Origin: Homalodisca vitripennis
Lineage: Eukaryota; Arthropoda; Insecta; Hemiptera; Cicadellidae
Reading direction: 5' to 3'
Assembly: GCF_021130785.1 (NCBI RefSeq)
Contig: NC_060207.1
Location: forward strand, 4,663,001-4,727,000
Length of the DNA stretch: 64,000 nt
The notes beneath the pieces were generated by a model that saw only the letters and a program-made list of their open reading frames with translations, was not told where the DNA came from and ran no database searches. The position numbers were made by a program, and so were the translations under genes. This document shows, one piece after another, positions 1-10,700 of the stretch (its first letter is position 1; every line of letters begins with the position of its first letter).

Positions 1-2469
1 TTCTATCGCTAGTTCAAGTTCTCGGGTCTGGTAGTTCGCCCACCAACATTGTACACGAGGCGGCACCGATTAATCTATTTACAAATTCCTATGTATTGAG
101 AATGACTTCATCTGTACATTTTAAATTTTGCATTGCACTTCATTTCAACGTTGTCAAAACAAGTTCCATGAAATTGTGAGTTCCACAGGATATCTCGAGC
201 ACGCTCCGATGCATAGACGAACTATTGCATAAAGCTTCATATATATATATATATAAACAACACCGAGGTCAATGAGGTATGTGATACTCTATAGGATTTG
301 GATGAGCGTTACCGAACATTTTTACATTGGATTTTGCAGATAACAAAATGACGGCAAAGAGAAAATAACAGAATAAATACATTTTTAAACAAGCTGAGTG
401 CAATATTATGACATTTTAACTTATGACGTATTTACAAATGAAATGAGGTACAGACTAAATTTCGCATACAGTCTTAGCGAGGCTTGTTAAGCGATACGTG
501 GTGTGGCGGATTCATATATTGTTTTCATACTGTATTATAAAACCAATATTTAAGCAATATGTTTTCAATAATTTATAACATTTGCGCTAACTTAATTATG
601 ATTTCTATTAATCAAGACAGTGACCTCAAAACTGCACCGAGTCATGGCTATTTTTCCTTTTGTTTTTTAACGATTTCGTTTAATATAGCATTAATCTATT
701 TCTTAACTGTTTATAATTAAGGATTTTCTAGTTATGTATACATCTCATATTACAAACGGTTGAGTTATTTTTAAACCTTATAATACTCATTATTTTATAA
801 TTATATTAGTATTGTAATAGACAGGCAGAAATTAAATAAATAATTACTTTTCGGTTATGGGTGAAAACAAATACATATTTTTACTAAGTAGAAAACCGGT
901 TACTTTTGATTGGATAGATTATATTAGGTTAGGTAACGATACATTAAACAAGGCATGCAAGGTATACGGAATACACCTACGGGATTCAGGGTTTTCATAA
1001 CCTGATTTATGGTTATTTGTTTGAAGTTTGTTATTGATGATAGAAGATTTGAAATAATAATAGGATTTTGGACATTTGCCATCATCATATGTTGCACATC
1101 TAGATATAGATTGAAATCCATCCTCTTCGTCAGGTGTAGGGTATTTTATTTCCCTGATCTCTTGATTTAGACCAAGTTTCGAGTGAGTTTACATTACAAT
1201 AAAAACGATACAGGTTGTGTACAAATTACATGATAACGTCCATGCGTACTCATTTCGCCCTCAGCTACAAAATTCTCGGTAATGTTTATGTAGAAATTGT
1301 GAATTGCCCCAATTTAAGATTTATAGAAAAAAAATGAAAATAAACATTTCGGGAATGATAAATTTGTATTTTTTAGTTCCTAAACATAAACAATGGCATA
1401 CATATTCATTAATACGCTAGTAAGTGGAACTCATTGACTAATAAAATATTCTTTAAGTGGAAATGAAATATACCATTTTCTCCTTGAATCACAAAACTAG
1501 TGATCTGGACTTTTTGATGTCCCAAATTGGTTTGCTATTGCTTAATTTGAAAAAGGATGTGAAATGTAGAGTCCATTGTCAGAGAAATCGAGCAAGCTCT
1601 TTGTTCGCTTGGCATTCTATGGAACACAATGGTAACTCAAAGTACAGAGAGTAAAGTTAAGTTGTCTTTCAAATGTATATATACTTAGTATAGTATTTAT
1701 CAAACCTCCGTCCCAAAGGTTTAGTAGGAAAAACCATCTCTCCATTAAGAGTGAGAATGACCAATCATCGGTTTGATGTAGTTCATCAAAATTATGAAAG
1801 ACCATTCTGCTGATGCGATTCAACACAATTGAAATATATTAGAAAGTTGCTTCAACCTAAAAAGAATTAACCATTTGGAGCCAAACCCCAACCAAAGTAC
1901 TAATCTGATTAATTCAAGAAATGTTGAAATCGCACATAAATTAACTATACAGGTGGGTTGATTATCTAAGGTGATTCTCTTTTCCTTAACTTTTAGTTCT
2001 ATGTAAACATATACAAATTTCTACATACAGCTAACTGAAAACTTGTTGTTTAAGGTAGTTAGTTATCTGTTAAAATTATTATTGGTTTGAGTTCTGTTTT
2101 TTCTGTCATTAATCAGTGTATTTCTGATGAAAGTATTTCTTGGAATCCGAAAATTAAAACATGAATACCGGGGTTTTCTGTTTCTTTGGTCTACTTTTAA
2201 AGGTATGCATGCGATAAAGTTATGATGTTCGTATAGATTTTCATCTGGGTAAATAACATAAATGATTGAAAATGTTCAAACCAAAAGATGAAGAACAATT
2301 ATATAAGTATTATGAACCACATCAAGTATAGAAGCCGTAAGAGTCCAACATATTTAGTTAATATTAAAGTAAGTGTATTTAATACTAACATGTACCCGCG
2401 AGTTTGCACGTTAACAGGTACGGCATATGGATACTATTTTTAAAAGGCATTCAGACGGCATACTTTGTG
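1..2469. other. Intergenic, no gene seen
   Basis: AT-rich sequence with only short open frames that lack recognisable motifs. A short (AT)n run lies near 241-255. Nothing else can be supported. Confidence 0.6.
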
Positions 2470-3213
2470 GGGTACTTTGGGATTATACCGACCACACCCA
2501 GACATAAATCGTTATTTGACATTTTGCTTCTACTGATTACTAGATTAGCGTAGAACAATATTTCGTCAATATAAAACAGGAATTGTCTTAACCCCTCCCA
2601 ATCCTCAGACAGAGGTCAAAGTTGAGTGGTCTAGTAGATAACGTGAGTCTCACCGCCCGTTCAGTTGGTGCGTCGCTTTGTTGTACTTCCGTGTTTTACC
2701 CCTACATTTCTTCAAACACAAAAATTCAACATAAACAAACATTACCAAACAAAAACTAAACTCTTTATTGAAAAAAACACTCAAAACTTGTTTTTATTCT
2801 TGATCACACTCCGCCACCCAAAATGCGAGTGCCTCCTGCCATCAGCGAAAGAAAAACATCCCTCGAGATAGTACCTATCAGTAAAATATCAAATTCTAGA
2901 GGGGCTGATCAGAAATATAAATTGAATTGTAATGGAAAGGCAATTATGTACCGTGCAAAAAATTTAAATTTAATTTAAAAAATTTAAATTTAATTTAAAT
3001 AATCATATGATGTCGCGCGGCCTGCCGTAATCGGGATTCTCGAGAAAGATAAGATAACAGCGACAACAATACCGATCACAATACCTGGAAATGCTTGTAA
3101 GTTTGTAATTTTGTAATTAAAGAGTTGTTTTTTCGTTCTATCATGTTTGTTTCTATAAATTTATATTTTAGTGTTCTTCATACTGGTGTGGTCGGTATAA
3201 TCCCAGAGTACCC
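2470..3213. mobile_element. Candidate non-autonomous DNA transposon with inverted ends
   Basis: The 29 bases at 2470-2498 (GGGTACTTTGGGATTATACC, then GACCACACC) recur as their reverse complement at 3185-3213 with one mismatch. This makes a 744-bp unit with terminal inverted repeats. The pentamer TTTGT occurs at 3214-3218, directly outside the right end, and at 2464-2468, one base outside the left end, so it may be a target duplication. No transposase-like frame lies inside. The interior holds an AT-rich block (2960-2999). The superfamily is unknown. Confidence 0.5.
2960..2999. repeat. AT-rich simple repeat
   Basis: Alternating AAATTT/TTTAAA words with partial dyad symmetry, inside the candidate transposon. 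Confidence 0.6.
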
Positions 3214-6200
3214 TTTGTTGGATAACGATGGTCATTGAAAGATAATCCCATCACCCGAATAATTTTGTACCTATTGGATACTTAAATGTAAATTGCAGTC
3301 TGACGGAGCTGAATAGTTTCTATAGCACCCATGGTGTATGTAGAATTGTTAGCGAAGTACCATAGTATTTGGTTGACTATCAGTCAGTAGTTATACAGGA
3401 CAACTGTGGTGCGACTCTGTAGAAGTCGCCAGCCCTTTCTTATCAAGTCAAATTATGTATCTATCCTTTTTTAACGCAGTAACTTGAACAGTTCCTGTGT
3501 TATGATATTTTTGTTTAAAATAGAAACAGACAGTCGCTAAACAAAACGAAATAGACCAGAGTTTTATAGGAATTTGATGTTTATTTGAACCTATTTAACC
3601 ATATCCCAATATATGTTCCCATCTTTTTTGAACACCACGCATGACAAGATAGAAGCAGAAACGTCCAAAAATTTACTATTTAGGATTAATACCATTCCAT
3701 AAAACGACACCCCTTGCCAACTTGCGTGACCATCGGCTCTGTGCTCGTTCGTATTCTTGGCTTTCAAATGTATAATACCTCTGTAAATCTGTAGCAATAC
3801 AGAATGCATGTATACTATTCAATGCACTATCCTATTTCCTTGATTTGAACTCTAGGAATTATATCAATATATTCCCCAACCAGTATCGTATCCCTCATCA
3901 CTGCAACACTGCATTCTCTGGCCAATATTGTGAATGTCCTTTGCAGTGTGAAGGCGCTCACTACGTTCGCTGTTACTACGTAATGTCGGAGATAATGGCT
4001 CGTTGTGCTGTGCTAGTGCCTGTTCCTGTTTTTATATTCAGCTTTTGCAAAAATGCCGCGCCACGTCATCAAGGAAGCCAATGTCTAGTGCCTTCCACAT
4101 ACTTACTTAGTTAACGTTTATATTGTAGATATCCCCAATGGGTTAAAAAGGTTTAATTCGTCCCTAGCGCCACCTGAGAAAAGTTTTGAACTTTTAAAGG
4201 ATAATGAATAGTGTATTTATTTCCACAGTTAAAGATATAATACAAAAAATATATAAAAACTAAGAAATTGCCTATTCACTTTTCCAAGTACTTGTGATCA
4301 GGGGATACAAAATAAACAAAAAGTAAACAACAAAAAAGCCTTGTTCAACGAAACAAACATTGTTCTTAGCCGACGCTGTGATGGTAAATCAAAATTATTT
4401 ATTTTGTTACAATTAACATAAAACATTAATAACAAGACTATGAGAAAACTAAAATAAATACAATGGTAAAACATAAAACACCTCTTCCTGTTATAAAATA
4501 AATTAGTACAAAATAAATTAACATAATGCCCTATATAAACATTCAGCAACATCTCCGTAATTTAAAAACCAAGATTTTAATTACCTAAAAAAAGGATTTC
4601 TATTAGTACAAATCTGTATATCGCTTGGTAAGTTATAAGAGAAGTGTGGCCCCAAAAACTACGTCACCTTTTAAATATATCTTTATAATCTTTTGGTGTT
4701 ATGAAACAATTATGACTTGTCTATCTTGTCTTGTAAAATAGATGTTAAGTTCCATAATTACCATTTGAAATGTAAAAGATTGTTAAAACTTAAAAACAAA
4801 CAAATTCCTGTATTGGTAATATTTTCAACAATCTAGGAAAAGAGCTCTCATTTTTATTTTCTTTTAATATAATTCTCATATAAAAGTTTTGAGTTTTACA
4901 CATTTACTTTAGTCTTGCCATTGATATGAGAAGTGCAGCACTAAACAGATATTGTATAATTAATACTTCATTAAATATGCTTCTAAAATGCGTATCTTTC
5001 ATTTGGGTAACATCCGTAATGAACAATAGTTGCGGAATGAGTTGATATAAGAAGTGTTATTACTTTCAGGACTTTAAATGGAAAAGTGTGTCGGCCATTA
5101 ACACAATTTTTAATATCCCGTGCATTTAAATGCTAGTGTGTCGGGGTTAAATTCCAAATCATTAGTTTTAATAGCATTGTTTTGCATGCAATCGTGTAGC
5201 ACATTATGTAATATATTTAATGAGATGTCAACTTTGAGGGAGAAAATGCTTTATAAGGACAATGAAGCAACTGTAGTAAGGCAATTACGGACATAAGTAG
5301 TTGGGTAGACTACACTGGCACTTTGTCACGTGTGTGCTAAACTCCACTGAATATGCATAACATACATCTCTTCATTAGTCACGTTTATAATCTCGCTGTG
5401 GCTTCACCAAACTCCACTGCACAAGAGTGTTAATTTGATCAAACTTATAGACGTTTTAGTTGCACATTCAGTGACGTTCCACTCGCTGGCTCGGATACCG
5501 AAATAGGGTTGTTTTTGTAATTCGCAGCCGGATAATAAACACATCATATACGGTTTCAAAAACGAAAGTCTAAAGAACCTGGATATTAACAAAACATTTA
5601 GCTAGTTATGCCAGTGGACCTACAGAGCAATTCTGCTACTTATATAAACTGGCTCTTGTAGGAAACGTACCATACTGGTCGACCTTCAGCTCGATAAATT
5701 CACGTTACTTCTCTATTCAGACTGGTTCTCGCTAGAGTCTCGTTCTTGACTAGTTACGTTTGTGTTAATTTAGGGCTTAAATTAACTGTATAATCCATTT
5801 TTTATGTAAAAATTTCCTTCGCGATTTCCTCTAATTTCCTAGTCTGTCAGAGATTGGTAGTGTTACACAATGCTTATTACCAATTGTATGTGTTGCGATT
5901 TCACTTTTTAATCCAAATGGGAGTATGAAAATAAAACTGGACCCTCCTTCAGGTACCCACTCGACACAAGTTTTCTTGTTTTTCGGAAGATGCTGCTGAT
6001 TCAATTTTTTTAAAGTTTTTATGGAAAATCTTATGGTTTGTTACACACCCATTTATTTTTTGTTACGGGTTTTAAAATGGTTTTTAATATTTGGATTTCA
6101 AAAGGTTAAAAGCAAGAAAGAAAAACCAATCAGCGAATCACAAAATAAGCTACCAATCGAAATTACATAACTTTAAAAATAGATGTCATTAGGTCCCTAT

Positions 6201-6707
6201 CTGAACTTTGATGACAAGTTGTGTTCAAGCACGAATAAGACAATGATAGTTAAAGGAATAAATCCATATCCTTTACATTGGGGCAATTACAAAACCTTGC
6301 AAACTCGACAAAGTGTATCATCTGATACTTATACCTAATTCCCATAAGTCTGTTTGACATATCAGAGGTTAGTAAACGTTACTGAATTAAATCCTTCACA
6401 CTAGACGCTTCGAACATCTGACAGATACGACATCGGGTACTTTCTCCTGGGAGGCGAGAGTTCCCTGGGCTTCCTCTTTTGGGTATTGGAAATAAAGTTT
6501 ATATATACTCTTCCTTTATCACTGCACCTGGTGTTCATAAAGTCCAACAGAGATCTCACTGTGTACCTTCATCTGACTGCAAAGCAAATCTAAGATCATT
6601 GATGATTAATATGTCCATATACCGGTCCTAATCCGTAGTACCAGATCAAAAAACTCTAGAAGATATAAAGAGTGTCATCAGATATTCCGACCTCCAATGG
6701 AGAGAGG
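3214..6707. other. Intergenic, no gene seen
   Basis: Open frames here are short (up to 89 codons) and carry no motif or coding character that I can recognise. I see no tandem repeat. Confidence 0.55.
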
Positions 6708-6744
6708 TCTCCAAACTTAGCAGACATTGAGAAACATCCCTACC
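6708..6744. repeat. Left-flank remnant of the 167-bp tandem repeat
   Basis: These 37 bases match the end of the repeat unit that continues on the other side of the viral element (18902-19537). The viral insertion therefore split one repeat unit. The last six bases, CCTACC (6739-6744), are the left copy of the target duplication. Confidence 0.85.
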
Positions 6745-6929
6745 AGTAGTATACTTTGGCCGTTCCTGGGACAACGCACCCGAGACCTGTTCTGGGACAA
6801 ACCGTGTGAGACCGAATCTGGGACAGAATTTTTTAGAGAGCGACTAAGAGTGTGAGTATGGGTGGTCAGAACCGCGCCGCGCGAATCACCACGCATGTCA
6901 TCGCTGTCCCGCCACCGCGCAGACACCAC
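6745..6929 (+). repeat. Left terminal inverted repeat (185 bp)
   Basis: Matches the reverse complement of 18711-18895 end to end, with four mismatches by eye. It is CpG-rich near its inner end. A similar GCGCCGCGCGA word recurs just inside the element, near 6990. Confidence 0.95.
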
Positions 6930-6940
6930 GCGTTGTTACT

Positions 6941-7059
6941 GTAAGTATACAAACAATCGGTACGCGCCTCGTCACTGTCCAGTCACCGCCGCGCCGCGCG
7001 AGACACCGCACCTTACTCATCCCACTCACCCACCTTCTTCCTACTCCTCTTCCTTTCAG
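6941..7059 (+). other. Candidate 5'-UTR intron
   Basis: A consensus donor GTAAGT lies at 6941-6946, 12 bases inside the left inverted repeat. A long pyrimidine tract follows and ends in CTTTCAG (AG at 7058-7059). Splicing would join a leader transcribed from the inverted repeat to the zinc-finger/PolB reading frame. This is inferred from splice-site shape only. Confidence 0.5.
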
Positions 7060-7127
7060 AGTCAAATGTATTAATAATGCTATCATCCCTCCTTCCACTC
7101 ATCCCACCCTCTTCCTATTCTCATCCA

Positions 7128-7545
7128 TCCATACCTCATCCTTTTCCATCGTCAATCGCCCATACAATAAGAGAGTAGCCAGCTCTATAATAATGGCGTT
7201 TTCTCCTGCTAGCAAGCAAACAGCATTTCTCAATGCTACGGATGGTCTTCGAAGATCATCAGTCAAGAAATGTCCGAATTGTGGAGAAGAGGTTACTACA
7301 TCTAACCTATCCCGCCACCAAAAAACAAAGAAGTGTATCCATACCTCATCCTTTTCCATCGTCAATCGCCCATACAATAAGAGAGTAGCCAGCTCTGTAA
7401 TAATGGCGTTTTCTCCTGCTAGCAAGCAAACAGCATTTCTCAATGCTACGGATGGTCTTCGAAGATCATCAGTGAAGAAATGTCCGAATTGTGGAGCAGA
7501 GGTTACTGCATCTAACCTATCCCGCCACCAAAAAACAAAGAAGTG
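7128..7545 (+). repeat. 210-bp in-frame tandem duplication at the start of the polymerase gene
   Basis: Two copies lie about 210 bases apart (CATACCTCATCC at 7130 and 7340). Each includes former leader sequence, the ATG and the first zinc finger. Because 210 is 70 codons, the frame stays open through both. Copies differ by a few bases, such as GEEVTTSN against GAEVTASN. Confidence 0.9.
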
Positions 7546-7723
7546 TATGTCAGCGTCAAATCCACCAGCTTATGCTTCTTCCAACGGATTCAATGAAAAA
7601 CCTCCTTCGATGAAACAAGTATGTTCAAGGTGTGGTGTTGAAGTCAGGAACTCCTCCATGTCCCGCCATAAAAAAAACAAAGAAATGCATGTCCACGTTA
7701 GACAGACAAACTCCGGATTTTGA
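7193..7723 (+). CDS. N-terminal zinc-finger segment of the PolB protein, upstream of a frameshift
   Basis: This 176-codon frame encodes three C-x2-C...H-x4-5-C fingers (core CPNCG...NLSRHQKTKKC). The first two come from the 210-bp duplication. The third (CSRCGVEVRNSSMSRHKK) is cut by a one-base shift at an A8 run (7670-7677), after which this frame soon stops. The following frame (7632 on) carries the missing end of the third finger, so the two frames are most simply one gene. The original ATG may be the one at 7403, because 7193 sits in the duplicated leader. Such fingers probably bind nucleic acid; that role is inferred. Confidence 0.75.
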   Translation: MAFSPASKQTAFLNATDGLRRSSVKKCPNCGEEVTTSNLSRHQKTKKCIHTSSFSIVNRPYNKRVASSVIMAFSPASKQTAFLNATDGLRRSSVKKCPNCGAEVTASNLSRHQKTKKCMSASNPPAYASSNGFNEKPPSMKQVCSRCGVEVRNSSMSRHKKNKEMHVHVRQTNSGF

Positions 7724-10700
7724 TATGTCTATGTTGGAAAACTACGCTGATGCTGTGAGTGACAATCAATTCCAGAACGTGATTGCTGATTTTGATATGT
7801 CTATGTTGCCAGAGTCCTATTCAAATCTCAGACCTGAAGAACAAGACGCGATTGCTGATTTTGATTTGTCTATGTTAGACACTCCAGATTTCTATTCCAA
7901 AATTAGAGCTATAATTGGTCCATCTACAGCTGACGCTCCAAAGTTTGAACCACCAGTAAAAAGGATACACCCCGATTCATCGAAAATTATATCAATACTT
8001 GGTCCACCACCATTTGAAGTTCCGGATAAGTCAGACTATTCACTGCATATACCATATAGTCCTGTATACCATTCACCACTACATATCCCAGAGAGTCCAA
8101 CATACAACGTGCTTAGTCCGACCGATGTACGTGCTCAAATAAAACCCCAGAAGAAACCGTGTCCAAAATGCAGTAAGGAAATAACGGTTTCCAACATGGC
8201 TCGGCACCAAAAATCTCAGAAATGTGCCAAAAACCAGCATGGTATGACATATAACGAACGTCTGAAAAAGATGGAAATCAAACCAGCTCCTAAAAGTAAA
8301 ATGTGTTGGATTTGTGAAACACCAATAGAGTCATCCAACTGGAACCGTCACAAACAATCGAAACGTCATATCCGTTTGTCAGCACTTCATGAAGGTCCTC
8401 GATACAGGAGTGAAATATTACCCATTACGAGACTGACACCAAGACTGCCGGCACCTACTCCAGACATCAACATGCTGGTAAAGAAATACCCAAAACGACC
8501 AAGGGAAGTCAAACAAGTACCGAAGGTCAATACAAACGATATAGCTCTTGAAGCGATGATCCGAAAACCTACTAGACCACAAAAGATTCCTACAGGTGTG
8601 AAAAAGATTATTAGTGAGACACCGACTAGTACAATTAATAGTGAGAATTCGATTAGCCCTACCATGGAAGAGAGACAGCTTCTGTCTGAAACAGAATCAC
8701 CTTCAACACTTCATCTGGTTCCGGTACGTACTCCAGAGGAGTCACAGACAATACTTGATGAAATATCAGAAGTCCAGTCGGCATTCACGGGAAGATTGAA
8801 AACGTATGTGATTATGAACAAACGTGGGATCAAAGATCCAAAAATGTTTCTTGAGATATGCAAACCACTCGTTGTTGAAAAACTTCAGGAAGCTGTAAAA
8901 GAAAAAAATCTTAAGGTAAACATGGTTTATCATGCTGAATTCAAGAAAATAATAAACGATGTGGAGGTGACTCAAGTCATGAACTTTAAAACGAAAAATG
9001 AAATTCTTTACTCGACAACGTCTCTGTCTGACTATTATAACTCAGCAAAACTTAAGATGTTGGTTGAGATGGAGGAGTTTGAGGCAAACGGTTCTCAATG
9101 GTCACTAAAAAGTGTGAAAGACTTGGAGATCAGAGTCAACCGATACGTTCCTTTTCATGGATCCAGCTATGTGGTTCTACCAAAACAGATTCAATCCAAA
9201 AAGGCTGTTATTAATGTAAAAAACGAAGATCAGAAATGTTTTATGTGGTCTATTCTGGCAGCTTTACATCCAGTTAAGGTTCATCCAGAAAGAATCAGCA
9301 ATTACGAACCTTTCAAACGAGAGCTGCTTCATGCACTAGCAACTTGCGAATGCCCCATGAAACTTGATGATATAGCAAAGTTTGAAAGACGTAGTGGAAT
9401 TTCTGTTAATGTCTATGCTTATGATGACAAGTTCGATATATTCCCGCTGAGAATAACTGATAACGAGATGGAAAAACATGTTAATCTACTGTTTATCAGA
9501 GAAAAAACAAACACTCACTACTGCTGGATCAAAGATATGTCCCGTTTGGTTAGTTCACAGATCTCACGAAATGGACATAAGATGTGGATATGCAATAGGT
9601 GTTTACAACACTTTACGAGAGAGGATTTACTCATCAAGCATAGAGAAGACTGTAACACACACGATGCTGTGAAATTGGAACTACCAGAGCCAGGAACTGT
9701 AATTAGATTTAAAGATTTCAATTGCTCAATGAGAGTGCCCTTTGTGTATTACGCAGACTTTGAATGCTGTCTAGCACCTATTTCAACATGTCAACCATGT
9801 AAAGTGGATTGTAATGGTAATCATCAGTCGTTCACTATCAAATATCAGAAACATAATGCCATTTCCTTCTGTATGTATGGGGTGTCAGAGGACGGCTTTT
9901 CTAAACCACCGATTAAATACTTTGGAGACGATGCTGCACATGTATTTGTAAAATCATTCATTGAGGAGTCGATAAGGATTAATGAACTTTACAAGAGTGA
10001 AGCAATAGTCCCCATGCAGTTGATGACAAAAGAGCAACAGGAAATGTTTGAATCTACTACTACGTGTCATATCTGTGGAAATTTTCTTGGTGATGATCGT
10101 GTTAGAGACCATAACCATTTGACGGGTTTGTTTAGAGGAGCAGCTCACAACAAGTGTAACATCAATTTCAAAAAACCTAGGTTCATTCCTGTTTTCATTC
10201 ATAATTTAGCAGGTTACGACACTCACCTATTCATTAAAGAGTTTGGTAAGTTCGAAAATCGCATATCATTGATACCCAACAACGAGGAGCGGTACATTTC
10301 CTTTACGGTCAGTGTGGAAGGTGGAATTGAACTACGATTCATCGATTCATTCAAGTTCATGTCACAAAGTCTCGATAGGTTGGCAAAGAATCTGACTAGA
10401 TCTCAATTCAAACACATCTCAACATATTACAATGGTAAGGACCTCAATTTATTGCTACGAAAAGGAGTGTACCCTTACGACTACATGGACAGTATAGAAA
10501 AATATAGTGAAACATCACTACCTAGTCAAGAAGAATTTTACAATAGACTGAATAAACAACACATAACAAATGAAGATTACAAACATGCGTGCGATGTGTG
10601 GACCGCCTTTAACATTCAGAACATGAAAGAATATACAATGCTATATAACGAAACCGATGTCTTGCTGCTTGCAGATGTTATGGAGAACTTCAGGGATGTA

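Noticed and set aside
6717..7098. Open frames on both strands within and beside the left inverted repeat, with a matching one at 18711-18986
   Set aside because: They mirror each other only because they lie in the inverted repeats, and they have no motif. They are by-products of CpG-rich repeat DNA.
7099..7443. Minus-strand frame of 114 codons
   Set aside because: Antisense of the duplicated zinc-finger segment; the plus strand has clear CxxC...H fingers.
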